Part shown: in pieces, positions 1 to 8,044 of the stretch
Numbering within the stretch: the stretch's first letter is position 1
Layout: every line of letters starts with the position of its first letter
Origin: an uncultured Pseudomonadota bacterium
GTDB taxonomy: Bacteria > Myxococcota_A > Bradymonadia > Bradymonadales > Bradymonadaceae
Length of the DNA stretch: 64,000 nucleotides
Assembly (NCBI GenBank): GCA_913057905.1
Contig: CAJXPB010000008.1
Location: 124,001-188,000, forward strand
Direction: 5' to 3'
The notes under the pieces: generated by a model
Seen by the model: only the letters and a program-made list of their open reading frames with translations
What the model was told of the DNA's origin: nothing
Databases searched by the model: none
Translations under genes and position numbers: made by a program

Positions 1-305
1 GCCGCGGCGCCGCACTGACCTTCGCCCTCGCGCGGTTCGTGGCCGACGCGATTGAGCTGGCAGTCCTGCTGGCGTTCCCCGTCATCGCCGCACTGCTCTT
101 GACCAATGTCTTTTTGGCCCTGGTCAACAAGGCCGCCCCCCAGATCAACGTCTTCTTTCTGGGCATGCCGCTCAAAGCGATGATCGGTGTGATCGTCGTC
201 CTTCTGGCGCTGGGGCCGCTGACCACGCGGTTTCTGAGCTCGGCCAGCGATGCCTACGGGCGCACCCTGGAACTGACCGACTCCGTCGACCCGGAGGCCC
301 CGTGA
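1..305 (+). CDS. sctT: Type III secretion export-apparatus protein SctT, C-terminal end (partial)
   Basis: The reading frame is open from the left edge (first full codon at 3) to a TGA at 303-305, so the N-terminal part lies outside the window. The visible ~100 residues are two hydrophobic segments separated by a loop with the signature APQINVFFLGMPLK, which matches the SctT/FliR family of inner-membrane export-gate proteins. The form FFLGMPLK resembles SctT (YscT/HrcT) more than flagellar FliR. In both systems this gene commonly precedes the SctU/FlhB gene, as here. SctT helps form the export gate with SctR and SctS. A GTG at 39 is internal and not the start. The choice of SctT over FliR is moderately sure. 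Confidence 0.75.
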   Translation, partial: RGAALTFALARFVADAIELAVLLAFPVIAALLLTNVFLALVNKAAPQINVFFLGMPLKAMIGVIVVLLALGPLTTRFLSSASDAYGRTLELTDSVDPEAP

Positions 306-344
306 TCCTCGATCGTCGAGCAGCCCTGAGCGCTCGCGCGGCGC

Positions 345-412
345 CGACGGGTGCCCCTTGTCGACCTGCTTCCCTGCGTTCGGCTGCGCCTCACTCCGGT
401 CCAGACGGTCGC
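345..412. repeat. Intergenic repeat, copy 1 (between sctT and sctU)
   Basis: The 274-base gap between sctT and sctU (306-579) holds no convincing gene. Its core, about 345-412, starts with the shared string CCCCTTGTCGACCTGCTTCC and ends with CCGGTCCAGACGGTCG. The same order and spacing recur after sctU at 1659-1732. A second short block at 523-567 (GGCCCCGGCTGA and following) matches 1876-1916. The two gaps on either side of sctU are therefore diverged copies of one intergenic unit. Function unknown. Confidence 0.75.
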
Positions 413-579
413 CCGGGGGACCCGGCGGCTCTCGGCGAGCTCATCGGATTGTCGATTCGATCTCGATCGGGCCTTACTCGTAGGGGCACTCGACCGTCAG
501 TTGTTGTGCTTGGGATGAGCGAGGCGGCCCCGGCTGATCCACCTCGCGGTCTCCAAAAGCACAGAAATGGAGGGGGATC

Positions 580-1635
580 GTGAGCGCCAACAAGACAGAA
601 GATCCGACGCCCAAAAAGCAGCGGAAGGCCCGCGAAGAGGGCAACGTGGCCAAGTCGGCGGAGTTTACCGGCGTGGCCGTTATGGTGACGGCCGTGGCGG
701 TGCTGTTTTTCTGGACGGCGAGCCTGGTTCAGGGGCTGGGCAAACTGGTGGTCGACGCGATCGCGCTGAGCAGCCGCGGCGATCTCTCCGGGGACCTGGC
801 CCGCGGCTTCGCCATGTCTTCGCTGGCCGAACTGGCCTGGCTTCTGTTCCCGCTTTTGGGCGCCACCTTCCTGTTGGCAACTGCCGTCAGTTACGCGCAG
901 GTCGGAGCGCTATTTGCCCCCTCGGCGATCCTCCCGGACCTCAAAAAGCTGAATCCGTCGCAGGGCTTTAAGCAGATGGTGTCCAAAGACAAAGGAGTCG
1001 AGCTTGTGAAGAACCTGTTGAAAATCACGTTGATGGCCGCGATCGGCTGGGCCGTCCTCCGGGGGCAGATTGCCGATATCGTAGTCACCCCGAGGGTCGG
1101 TCTGATGCAGGCCTTGCAGATGTTCGAAGGCGCCGTCGCGAGGCTCGGCACGTTTTTGGTGTCCGGGCTCATCGCCTTCGGGATCTTCGATTTGTGGTGG
1201 CGACGCCGGCAATGGTGGGAGAAGCTCAAGATGAGCAAAAAAGAAGTGATGGACGAACATAAACAGGCCGAGGGCGACCCGCACATGAAGGGCAAACGAA
1301 AGCAGATGCACCGCGAGTTGCTCGAAGAGGCCGCCGCCCCCGAGGCCGTCCAGAATGCCGACGCCGTCGTCGTCAATCCCACCCACGTGGCCGTGGCCAT
1401 CGGCTACGACCGAGAATCGATGCACGCCCCGGAGATCCTGACGTCGGGCGCCGACGAACAGGCTCGCCAGATCAAACAACTCGCGCGCAGCTACGACGTC
1501 CCGGTCTTTCGCGACGTCTCCCTGGCCCGCTCGCTGTACGACTGCGACGCCGGCGCGGCGATCCCCGAGGAGTTCTTCGAGCCGGTCGCCGTCATCCTGC
1601 GAGAGGTCTATCGCCTTACCGAGGAGGAGAAGTGA
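580..1635 (+). CDS. sctU: Type III secretion autoprotease/switch protein SctU (FlhB family)
   Basis: A 351-residue protein with the family's usual length. The N-terminus (KTEDPTPKKQRKAREEGNVAKS) is the conserved start of SctU/FlhB. Four membrane segments follow over about residues 25-215. The cytoplasmic domain has the autocleavage motif NPTH at residues 266-269, inside VVNPTHVAVAIGY, so self-cleavage between N and P is expected. The protein switches substrate class at the cytoplasmic gate of the injectisome. The linker with EGDPHMKGKRKQMHREL resembles SctU more than flagellar FlhB, but the two families overlap. The start is GTG at 580, preceded by a strong purine-rich ribosome site (GGAGGGGGATC). 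It lies in the same orientation as sctT, the TPR gene and the sigma factor gene. Confidence 0.85.
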   Translation: MSANKTEDPTPKKQRKAREEGNVAKSAEFTGVAVMVTAVAVLFFWTASLVQGLGKLVVDAIALSSRGDLSGDLARGFAMSSLAELAWLLFPLLGATFLLATAVSYAQVGALFAPSAILPDLKKLNPSQGFKQMVSKDKGVELVKNLLKITLMAAIGWAVLRGQIADIVVTPRVGLMQALQMFEGAVARLGTFLVSGLIAFGIFDLWWRRRQWWEKLKMSKKEVMDEHKQAEGDPHMKGKRKQMHRELLEEAAAPEAVQNADAVVVNPTHVAVAIGYDRESMHAPEILTSGADEQARQIKQLARSYDVPVFRDVSLARSLYDCDAGAAIPEEFFEPVAVILREVYRLTEEEK

Positions 1636-1658
1636 TCGCGCGGCTGAAGATCGTTCGC

Positions 1659-1732
1659 TCGCATCCGACGAGCACCCCTTGTCGACCTGCTTCCCTTTGC
1701 TCGGCTGAGCCTCGCGCCGGTCCAGACGGTCG
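1659..1732. repeat. Intergenic repeat, copy 2 (after sctU)
   Basis: This is the second copy of the unit seen at 345-412, sharing CCCCTTGTCGACCTGCTTCC and CCGGTCCAGACGGTCG with only scattered mismatches. The surrounding gap, 1636-1930, holds no credible gene. It also contains a copy of a different dispersed repeat at 1850-1880 and a second block shared with the other gap at 1876-1916. Confidence 0.75.
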
Positions 1733-1849
1733 ATCGGGGTACTCATCGGACGTCGGCGAACTAATCTGCCCCGCGGCGCTCACGAGAGTGCGATGTTTGG
1801 GAGTCGGATTCGGGAAGAGCGGGGTGGTCAGACCGCGGCCGGCGCGGAG

Positions 1850-1880
1850 GTAGGATGGTGGGGTAGGCCCGGAGCGACGG
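1850..1880. repeat. Dispersed repeat GTAGGATGGTGGGGTAGGCC, copy A
   Basis: The string GTAGGATGGTGGGGTAGGCC followed by CGGAGCG recurs at 10646 and, with one change, at 16821. All three copies sit in gaps next to gene ends and are in the same orientation. This copy is in front of the TPR gene. Confidence 0.75.
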
Positions 1881-1930
1881 CCCCGGCTGAACCGCCCCGC
1901 GTATTTCAGAAACAGAACCAACGAGGAATC

Positions 1931-2326
1931 ATGAAAGAAGATCAGCTCCAGGCCATCGAATCGCTCGCGTACACGCTGACGACGAGAGATCGCCTCGACG
2001 ACGCCGAATCTCTGCTGCGCGGAGTGCTCGCCGTGTCGCCCCGGCGGGCGTATCCCCATCACGTACTGGGTGTGATCGCCCGCAAGCGCAGGGATCCGGC
2101 GACGGCCGCTGAATCCCTGCGTCGATGCCTCGAGATCGACCCCGGCTCCAGGAGTGCTCGGCTGCTGTTGTCGGAGTGTCTCTTCGAGGTGGGTGAGCGT
2201 GACGCGGCGATCCGGACCGTCGAGCCCCTGGCCGAGCAGCCCGGGAACTCGCCGCTGCACGACCGGGCGAGAGTACTGCTTCGGACATGGTCCAAATTGG
2301 GCCTTCCCTCGCCGGATACGCCGTGA
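1931..2326 (+). CDS. TPR-repeat protein, possible type III secretion chaperone-like
   Basis: A 131-residue all-helical protein with about three tetratricopeptide units (for example LDDAESLLRGVLAVSPRRAY and AAESLRRCLEIDPGS). No signal peptide is seen, so it is probably cytoplasmic. The ATG at 1931 has a ribosome site (ACGAGGAATC) seven bases upstream. Its size and its place just after sctU recall the small TPR chaperones of type III secretion (SycD/LcrH class), but this is inference from context. It could equally be a general adaptor. Confidence 0.7.
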   Translation: MKEDQLQAIESLAYTLTTRDRLDDAESLLRGVLAVSPRRAYPHHVLGVIARKRRDPATAAESLRRCLEIDPGSRSARLLLSECLFEVGERDAAIRTVEPLAEQPGNSPLHDRARVLLRTWSKLGLPSPDTP

Positions 2327-2378
2327 TATTCTGCGATCTCATATTCGCATTAGCCGCACTACGCCCCTGGGGGGAACC

Positions 2379-3164
2379 GTGTCGGAACAAAACACCCAAG
2401 CCAGCTACCTTCGCTCGAAAGTCGAATCTCAGGACTCCGGCAAACGGAAGGACCGCTCCAAGGAGCGGCCGAGGCCGGTGCCGGCCAGCGAGATCCCCGA
2501 GCTGTCGACGGCCGAACTCGTCGATCGGTACGAGCCGCTCGTCCACCGCATTGCCCACGACATCCACCAGTCTCAGACGGCGATGAACGTGGCGCTGGAG
2601 GACATCCAGCACTACGGATACGAGGGGCTTCTGCAGGCCCAGCAACGCTTCGATCCATCGGCGGGCTCCGCCTTCAGCACCTACGCGTACTACCGCATTC
2701 GGGGCGCGATCCTCGACGCCTTCCGCGCGGAGGGCTGGGCGCTGAGAAACCAGTCGTTCGAGGTGCTCGACCACATTGCGCTGAACGATCACATGGAGGG
2801 CCACAGCGCCGCGACGTCGATGCTTCCGTCCTCGAAGACCTGGCGAGACAGCGTCGAACATCTGCAAAAGATGGTCGGTGATTCCGTCACCATTCTGATG
2901 ATGCGCAACATCGACCTGCAGAACATGCGCACCACCGACGCCGATACCCGGCCGGCCAACTTCGAGAAGTACGAAAACATCCAGGCCCTTCGCCGCGCCA
3001 TCGATACCCTCAGCGACAACGAACGCGAGGTCATCCTACGCTACCACTTCGACGGCGACTCCATGCAGGCGATCGGCGACAGCTTGGGCTACTCGAAGTC
3101 CTGGGTCTCGCGCTGCAACGCCCGCGCTATCGCCAAGATCCGCAAGCAGCTCGTGGATGATTGA
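2379..3164 (+). CDS. RNA polymerase sigma factor, FliA/sigma-28-like
   Basis: A 261-residue sigma-70 family protein. Region 2 lies at about residues 45-110 (LVDRYEPLVHRIAHDI through FSTYAYYRIRGAILDAFR), region 3 follows, and region 4 with its helix-turn-helix is at about 205-258 (LSDNEREVILRYHFDG, SKSWVSR). The phrase YAYYRIRGAILDAFR is typical of the FliA/WhiG group. The start is taken as GTG at 2379 after GGGGGGAACC; a longer open frame upstream overlaps the TPR gene and is unlikely. Placed after sctT-sctU-TPR, it may direct transcription of secretion or motility genes. That link is inference. Confidence 0.85.
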   Translation: MSEQNTQASYLRSKVESQDSGKRKDRSKERPRPVPASEIPELSTAELVDRYEPLVHRIAHDIHQSQTAMNVALEDIQHYGYEGLLQAQQRFDPSAGSAFSTYAYYRIRGAILDAFRAEGWALRNQSFEVLDHIALNDHMEGHSAATSMLPSSKTWRDSVEHLQKMVGDSVTILMMRNIDLQNMRTTDADTRPANFEKYENIQALRRAIDTLSDNEREVILRYHFDGDSMQAIGDSLGYSKSWVSRCNARAIAKIRKQLVDD

Positions 3165-3208
3165 GGTGCCACGACGCTTCCCAGAACCATCAAATTCGGC
3201 CGATCTGA

Positions 3209-3230
3209 AATATCGGATATATCGGATATG
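3209..3230. promoter_or_regulatory. Tandem palindromic operator in front of the HigBA-like pair
   Basis: Two overlapping copies of the dyad ATATC-G-GATAT lie 28 bases before the toxin start, in a locally AT-rich stretch. Type II toxin-antitoxin operons are usually autoregulated through such sites, so the antitoxin at 3642-3980 is the likely binder. Confidence 0.55.
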
Positions 3231-3257
3231 TTAAAAGGATGATAGCTTGGGGGCAAA

Positions 3258-3605
3258 GTGGTCGACGACGCGAGCAGCAAGAGATTCTTCGCCTTCGTAG
3301 AGATCAAGAGTCCACCGATGGGAACATCTGCCAGGCGAAAAACAGGATTGTTTCTTCGCCAGCTTCAAGAGGGTGAGGAACTGCCCAAGGGTGCGTTTAC
3401 TTCGATGCGCGGCATCGGAAAAAGATGTTACGAGCTCTACATCGATGATGCTGAAAAGGGGTGTTCCTGGCGGGTCGTTTACCATGTCGGTAGAGAAGCC
3501 ATCGTGGTGTTGGATTGTTTCAAGAAGAAGTCGGAAGAGACCCCGCAGCGCTACATCGAGAGATGCCGGAAGCGTCTAGACCGATGGTACGCAGAAAGGG
3601 CGTAG
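3258..3605 (+). CDS. HigB/RelE-like toxin (phage Gp49-like family)
   Basis: A 115-residue basic protein. The order of elements (FLRQLQEGEEL, MRGIGKRCYELYIDD, SWRVVYHVGREAIVVLDCFKKKSEETP, RYIERCRKRLDRW) is that of the Gp49/HigB-like mRNA-interferase family, where conserved R, Y and K residues line the ribosome-dependent cleavage site. The HTH antitoxin follows 36 bases downstream, giving the toxin-first order usual for higBA. The start is GTG at 3258 after GGGGGCAAA. The full RelE fold was not checked; the family call rests on motif order and the partner gene. Confidence 0.8.
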   Translation: MVDDASSKRFFAFVEIKSPPMGTSARRKTGLFLRQLQEGEELPKGAFTSMRGIGKRCYELYIDDAEKGCSWRVVYHVGREAIVVLDCFKKKSEETPQRYIERCRKRLDRWYAERA

Positions 3606-3641
3606 AATCCGATACTTCATGAGTCGAGGAGGTCGACGGAC

Positions 3642-3980
3642 ATGACGCACGACGAAACTGTCAAAGAGCATCACTCTGCAGATTCGAAGCGGGAGGAATC
3701 CGAGAGCTTCGAGGAAACGACTGTATCAGAGTTCCTTGGTCTTACTGCTGCGGATGAAGCTGTTGTCGAGATCCGACGACGCCTTGCTCGCGAGCTCCGG
3801 AAGAGGCGAAAGTCAGAGAAGTTGACTCAAAAAAAACTGGCTGAGCGTCGTGGAACAACTCAATCTCGAGTTTCAGATATGGAAAACGCAGACTCCTCAG
3901 TCTCTATCGACTCTCTGGTCGCCAGTCTTGTCGAGATGGGGGCAACGACTGAAGAAATTGGAGAAGTGATTTCGAAGTAG
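3642..3980 (+). CDS. XRE-family HTH antitoxin (HigA-like)
   Basis: A 112-residue protein with an acidic, poorly ordered N-terminal third and a Cro/CI-type helix-turn-helix at about residues 50-105 (LARELRKRRKSEKLTQKKLAERRGT, TQSRVSDMENADSSVSID). It directly follows the HigB-like toxin gene and most likely neutralises it and represses the operon through the dyads at 3209-3230. The ATG at 3642 follows GAGGAGGTCGACGG. The acidic N-terminus, rather than the usual C-terminal toxin-binding tail, is a small oddity. Confidence 0.8.
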   Translation: MTHDETVKEHHSADSKREESESFEETTVSEFLGLTAADEAVVEIRRRLARELRKRRKSEKLTQKKLAERRGTTQSRVSDMENADSSVSIDSLVASLVEMGATTEEIGEVISK

Positions 3981-3990
3981 ACGACTTGTT

Positions 3991-4632
3991 TTAGAGTCGT
4001 CCGAGATACTCGATAATATCCAGCTTATTTCCTTCCAGCGATTCCCCGCCAGCCCGATTCCAGTGAAGTTCGGTGAACGTTGCCGTCAGTTCTCGAAAAT
4101 TCGGGACTGAAAGGTGTTGTACGACGCCTCCGTCGCCGATCTTGAGTGCTCCCTGCCCGAACTTCTCCTCGAGCGCGTCCGTGTATCGCTCTTTGTACTC
4201 GGGTGTGGATTGAATCGGCGCATCCGAGATGTAGAGCAGGCCTCCGGGCGCGAGCACCCGGCTGACTTCGTCCATCAAATCCATCCTCGCCGCGTCGTCG
4301 ATGACGCAGGAGAGCACGCCCACCATCAACACCGCTTCGACGCTGTCGGCTGCTAATGGGAGTTCGCCCCCCAGCCAGGGCCGAAGGTCCAAACCGGGGT
4401 GTTCTCGCCGCCCGCGCTTGATCATCGAGGGCGCCGGATCGAAGCCCACGACGCGGGAGAAGCCGCGGGCGCGCAGTTTTGATGCGATGCGCCCATAGCC
4501 GAACCCCAAATCCAGCACTCTGGCGTCTCGGGACAGATGCTCTTCAATCAACTCGTAGTCGACTGGAAAGGTAAAGTCGGTCTCCTCGGCTACCCGGTCC
4601 CAGTATGCTGCGGTTGTGGTCTCGTCAGGCAT
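3991..4632 (-). CDS. Class I SAM-dependent methyltransferase
   Basis: A 213-residue protein with motif I VLDLGFGYGRIASKL at about residues 39-53, an acidic motif II (VVGFDPAP) and the post-motif region VLAPGGLLYISD. This is the seven-stranded Rossmann-like methyltransferase fold. No substrate is indicated. It lies 14 bases after the Fic gene on the same strand and may be cotranscribed with it. It converges on the HigBA-like pair, with only ten bases between stops. Confidence 0.85.
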   Translation of the reverse strand: MPDETTTAAYWDRVAEETDFTFPVDYELIEEHLSRDARVLDLGFGYGRIASKLRARGFSRVVGFDPAPSMIKRGRREHPGLDLRPWLGGELPLAADSVEAVLMVGVLSCVIDDAARMDLMDEVSRVLAPGGLLYISDAPIQSTPEYKERYTDALEEKFGQGALKIGDGGVVQHLSVPNFRELTATFTELHWNRAGGESLEGNKLDIIEYLGRL

Positions 4633-4646
4633 CGCATCCTCGATTC

Positions 4647-5780
4647 TTACGGTTCGAGAGCCCCGAAGATGTTCAAGTAGTCTTCATAGTGGTAGCGGCG
4701 ATTTCGCGACTGCCCGGTCTTTTCTTCAAGGATACCGAGTCTCTCGAAGCCTTCCACGAGGTTGTTCGCGGCAGGGTACGACGAGCCGACGATGTCGGCG
4801 ACATCGTTCACCGTGACCGCGGGTGTCTGGAATAGCCCATCGAGCAAGATGTGACCGTTGGCTGCCCGACCGCCCAATTCGCTGGAGATGAGATCCCGAT
4901 GTTCTTCTCGAAGTCTTTGAATCTCGAGGGCAGTTTGCGCTCCGTCGGTGGCGACGTCTCGAACCCCTCTTAAAAAGAAGCGTACCCACTCGGCGAGCTC
5001 GTCACGATCACGAATGCCCTGCAGCCGTCGATAGTACTCTGGGCGGTTTCGTTTGAAGAAATCTGACAGATACAGAATCGGCTGATGTAGGTCGTCGTTG
5101 GCAATGAGCATGAGGGTGACAATGAGCCGGCCGACTCTCCCGTTGCCATCCAGGAACGGATGAATCGTCTCGAACTGCTGATGAACGAGCGCTGCACGCA
5201 GCAGAATTGGGTACCGATCGTCTTGATGGATGAATCGTTCGAGATCGGACATCAGTTCCGCGACTCTCTGCGGCGGTGGTGGCACAAATGCGGCGTCCTC
5301 AGGGCCGCCCCCAGTTCCAATCCAATTCTGCGTCGAGCGCAGTGTTCCCGGGTTCCGATTCTCTCCGCGTGCGCCTTCGAGCACCAACCCGTGAATTTCG
5401 CGGATTAGCCGTTTGCAGATAGGGAGGTCGTTCAGCCTGGAAATCCCGTGTTCCAGACCGCGCATGTAGTTGGAGATCTCCTGAAGATCATCGCGTTTCT
5501 CACGCTTCTCGGCGCCGGCTTCCATGTCGACGAGGTCCGTCATCGAAGCCTGCGTTCCCTCGATTTGAGCAGATAGTACGGCTTCCTTGCGGACGTACAT
5601 CTTCACGAAGAGGTCCGGATTCGGAAGGAGCTCCGTGATAACGTCCAGTTTGGCGATGGCTCGATCCGCCTCGGATAAGGGTTTGACGAAGCCCTCCAGC
5701 TCGAGGCCGTAGTCCCAAAGGGAGTGTGGAACGTACGCCCGAACCCCCTCTCGAATTTGCGTGTGGTACCCGTACTTCAC
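4647..5780 (-). CDS. Fic-domain AMP-transferase with C-terminal winged helix
   Basis: A 377-residue Fic protein. The N-terminal Fic_N segment carries an inhibitory-helix motif in SAQIEGTQAS at about residues 70-79 (S/T-x-x-x-E-G type). The catalytic loop HPFLDGNGRVGR lies at about residue 207, with all key residues present (H, D, GNGR, R). A C-terminal winged-helix domain at about residues 305-370 (VTVNDVADIVGSSYPAANNLVEGFERLGIL) is typical of this large class of chromosomal Fic proteins. Fic enzymes transfer AMP or related groups to protein hydroxyls. The intact inhibitory motif suggests it is held in check. It may autoregulate through the AT-rich dyads upstream. The target is unknown. Confidence 0.88.
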   Translation of the reverse strand: MKYGYHTQIREGVRAYVPHSLWDYGLELEGFVKPLSEADRAIAKLDVITELLPNPDLFVKMYVRKEAVLSAQIEGTQASMTDLVDMEAGAEKREKRDDLQEISNYMRGLEHGISRLNDLPICKRLIREIHGLVLEGARGENRNPGTLRSTQNWIGTGGGPEDAAFVPPPPQRVAELMSDLERFIHQDDRYPILLRAALVHQQFETIHPFLDGNGRVGRLIVTLMLIANDDLHQPILYLSDFFKRNRPEYYRRLQGIRDRDELAEWVRFFLRGVRDVATDGAQTALEIQRLREEHRDLISSELGGRAANGHILLDGLFQTPAVTVNDVADIVGSSYPAANNLVEGFERLGILEEKTGQSRNRRYHYEDYLNIFGALEP

Positions 5781-5931
5781 TTGGCCGCGCCGTATTAAAG
5801 TAAATGGAAAATACCTTGAATATAGTAGTTCAGATCCGTCTTTTGTTAAAGCTTTAGGGGTAAAATATTAATAAGAGGTCAACAAGCGAGCCATATTAAA
5901 CCCTCGTTTCATTGTGGCGCCGCGACCGTTC

Positions 5932-5965
5932 CTTATTAAAGAAATAGGCGTCTTTCTTTAATAAG
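5932..5965. promoter_or_regulatory. Perfect 13-bp inverted repeat in AT-rich region upstream of fic
   Basis: CTTATTAAAGAAA at 5932-5944 is repeated in exact inversion at 5953-5965, with eight bases between. The motif TATTAAAG or close forms also appear at about 5794, 5844-5873 and 5893. The gap 5781-6053 otherwise holds no gene and is far more AT-rich than its surroundings. It looks like a regulatory region for the Fic gene; a cruciform or bidirectional terminator is an alternative. Confidence 0.5.
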
Positions 5966-6053
5966 CGGCTCTACCGATCCGTCAAAACCGGGGCATAAAT
6001 CCTGTCTTCTCATGGTTGACCGGTGGTAGCTTCTACGGAGATCGACACCATGA

Positions 6054-6446
6054 GAACCAATCGAATCGAACTCGCGAGTCATCCAGACCGACGCCTCGAT
6101 CAATCCGGGGAACTCCGGGGGACCCCTGGTTGACTCGCGCGGGCGAGTCGTGGGTATCAATACGGCAGTCTTGCAGGCCGCCCAGGGCATCGGGTTTGCC
6201 GTTCCGTCGAATACGGCCAACTGGGTGACCGGCATGTTGATTCGTCATGGACGCATCCGCCGCGCCCGGATCGGAATTGCCGGGCGTTCCCGCCCGTTAC
6301 ACGTCCGTATCCAGAGGTATTTGGGGCGGAAGTACGAATCGGGCGTCGAGATCATGGAGATCATCGACGACAGTCCCGCCGACCGGGCGGGCCTGCGCCC
6401 CGGAGATGTCATTCGAAGTGTCACGCCAACCGAACACGCCGACTGA
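6054..6446 (+). pseudogene. Remnant of an HtrA/DegP-like serine protease
   Basis: From about 6078 the frame reads [20 protein letters not shown] and continues with [12 protein letters not shown] and GIGFAVPS, which is the catalytic-serine half of an HtrA protease (Ser in GNSGGP at 6114-6116). A PDZ start follows ([24 protein letters not shown]). The frame is closed upstream by a TGA at 6051-6053, so the His and Asp of the triad and the signal peptide are missing. The PDZ domain stops after TPTEHAD. Both ends are lost, so this is a decayed fragment and not a working gene. Confidence 0.8.
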
Positions 6447-6458
6447 TACGGAGCAAGC

Positions 6459-6896
6459 ATGGAGATTTGGTATCTGGTAGCCGACGGTGCACGCGCCCGC
6501 CTCTTTCGAGCCTCGAAGATCGACGGACCCATTGAAGAGACCGACGTCTTCGTCAACGAAAAGGGGCGAATGACCGATACGGAGCTCAGCGACGATGCGC
6601 CCGGCCGCAGCTTCAAGGGCGACGGGCGGCGCACCGCCATGAAGAAGGGCGACGGTCCGGCCGAACACGAGGAAAAGAAGTTTGCCAAGCGACTGGCTGA
6701 CCACCTCAACGACGCCTACCGCGACAACAAATTTGAGCGCCTTGGGATCGTCGGGGCCCCGAAGGCCCTGGGCCGCATCGTCGACGAACTCGACAGTGCC
6801 GTCACCCAGTCGCTCATCGGCACCAGCTCGAAGAATTTCACCCGGAAGAGCCGCGACGACATCCAGGAGCACATCTCCAAGAAGTTGCTGGAATAG
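6459..6896 (+). CDS. Host-attachment-family protein (eRF1-like fold)
   Basis: A 145-residue cytoplasmic protein. The start WYLVADGARARLF and the pattern of an Asp/Lys-rich middle followed by FAKRLADHLNDAY, LGIVGAPKALGRI and FTRKSRDDIQEHI match the family annotated as required for attachment to host cells (Host_attach, related to bacterial/archaeal eRF1-like domains). The biochemical role is not established; the old name comes from plant-microbe work. The ATG at 6459 has a weak purine site (GGAGCAAGC). It is 18 bases before the antiporter gene. Confidence 0.75.
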   Translation: MEIWYLVADGARARLFRASKIDGPIEETDVFVNEKGRMTDTELSDDAPGRSFKGDGRRTAMKKGDGPAEHEEKKFAKRLADHLNDAYRDNKFERLGIVGAPKALGRIVDELDSAVTQSLIGTSSKNFTRKSRDDIQEHISKKLLE

Positions 6897-6914
6897 TCCC
6901 GCGGTGATCGTTCG

Positions 6915-7964
6915 ATGACGTATCTGTCTATCGGTCTGGGGGTCCTGATACTCGTGGTGGGCGGAGAGCTTCTGGTGCGCCATTCTTCGCGTCTGGCCAT
7001 CGGTCTGGGCGTCTCCCCTCTTGTGGTTGGGCTTACGGTCGTGGCCTTCGGCACGAGCAGTCCGGAATTGATCTCATCAGTCTACGGTCAGTGGATCGGA
7101 AAGGGGTCGCTGGCCGTCGGAAACGTCGTCGGCAGCAACATCTTCAACGTCCTGTTCATCCTCGGTTTGTCGGCGGTGGTCACTCCACTATTGGTAAACG
7201 CCAAGCTCCTGCGCATCGAAGTCCCCGTCGTATTGGCTCTCTCCCTGCTCGGCTTCGGGTTTGCCTACTCCGGCACCATTTCGGGCGTCGAAGCCGGCCT
7301 GCTTCTGAGCATACTGATCGGCTATACGGTCTGGCTTGTGCGATCCAGCAGCGGTCAGCCGCCGGATGAAACGAGCGATACAGAGCAGACGCATTGGGGT
7401 ATCTCGACAGGTCTGATCTTCCTCGCGCTGGCTCTGGTGGTCGGCGGTGGGCAACTCTTCGTGACCGGTTCGGTGCAGTTGGCGAGGACCTTCGGCATCG
7501 AGGAGAGCGTCATCGGCCTGACCATCGTCGCCGCCGGGACCTCGCTGCCCGAACTCGTGACCTCTGTTCTCGCGTGTCTACGCGGGGAAGGAGAGATCGC
7601 CGTCGGAAACGTCCTCGGCTCCAATATTTTCAATATCACCGGCGTTCTGGGCCTCTCGGGACTCGTCGGCGCGGAGGCTCTGTCGGTCAGCGACGGCCTT
7701 CTGAATTTCGACATGCCGATCATGATCGCGACGGCGGTCATCTGCCTGCCGATCTTCTTTACGGGAACACGCATCGATCGCTGCGAAGGCGCCGTCTTCA
7801 TGACTTACTACGTCGGCTATGTGGTCTATCTGGTACTCAACGCCACCGATCACGCCGCCACCGCCAGTTTTGCCCACGCCATGCTCTGGTTCGTCGTGCC
7901 TCTGACCCTTTTGACCCTAGGCGCCGTCGGATTTCGTCAGTTCGGCGCCGAAGCTGCGGAGTAG
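6915..7964 (+). CDS. Calcium/sodium antiporter (YrbG/CaCA family)
   Basis: A 349-residue inner-membrane protein with about ten hydrophobic segments in two inverted halves. Each half carries the ion-binding alpha-repeat: GTSSPELISSV with GNVVGSNIFNVLF in the first, and GTSLPELVTSV with GNVLGSNIFNITG in the second. These are the hallmark of Na+/Ca2+ exchangers of the CaCA superfamily. The acidic residues of both repeats are intact, so it should be active in cation exchange. The start is ATG at 6915. Confidence 0.92.
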   Translation: MTYLSIGLGVLILVVGGELLVRHSSRLAIGLGVSPLVVGLTVVAFGTSSPELISSVYGQWIGKGSLAVGNVVGSNIFNVLFILGLSAVVTPLLVNAKLLRIEVPVVLALSLLGFGFAYSGTISGVEAGLLLSILIGYTVWLVRSSSGQPPDETSDTEQTHWGISTGLIFLALALVVGGGQLFVTGSVQLARTFGIEESVIGLTIVAAGTSLPELVTSVLACLRGEGEIAVGNVLGSNIFNITGVLGLSGLVGAEALSVSDGLLNFDMPIMIATAVICLPIFFTGTRIDRCEGAVFMTYYVGYVVYLVLNATDHAATASFAHAMLWFVVPLTLLTLGAVGFRQFGAEAAE

Positions 7965-8044
7965 CGCGCCCGAATTGCATCGCGCTGGCCGCCCCTCTAC
8001 GCTTCGGATCGAGTGACTTGCTCTCCGCTACGGGGGCTGATCCG

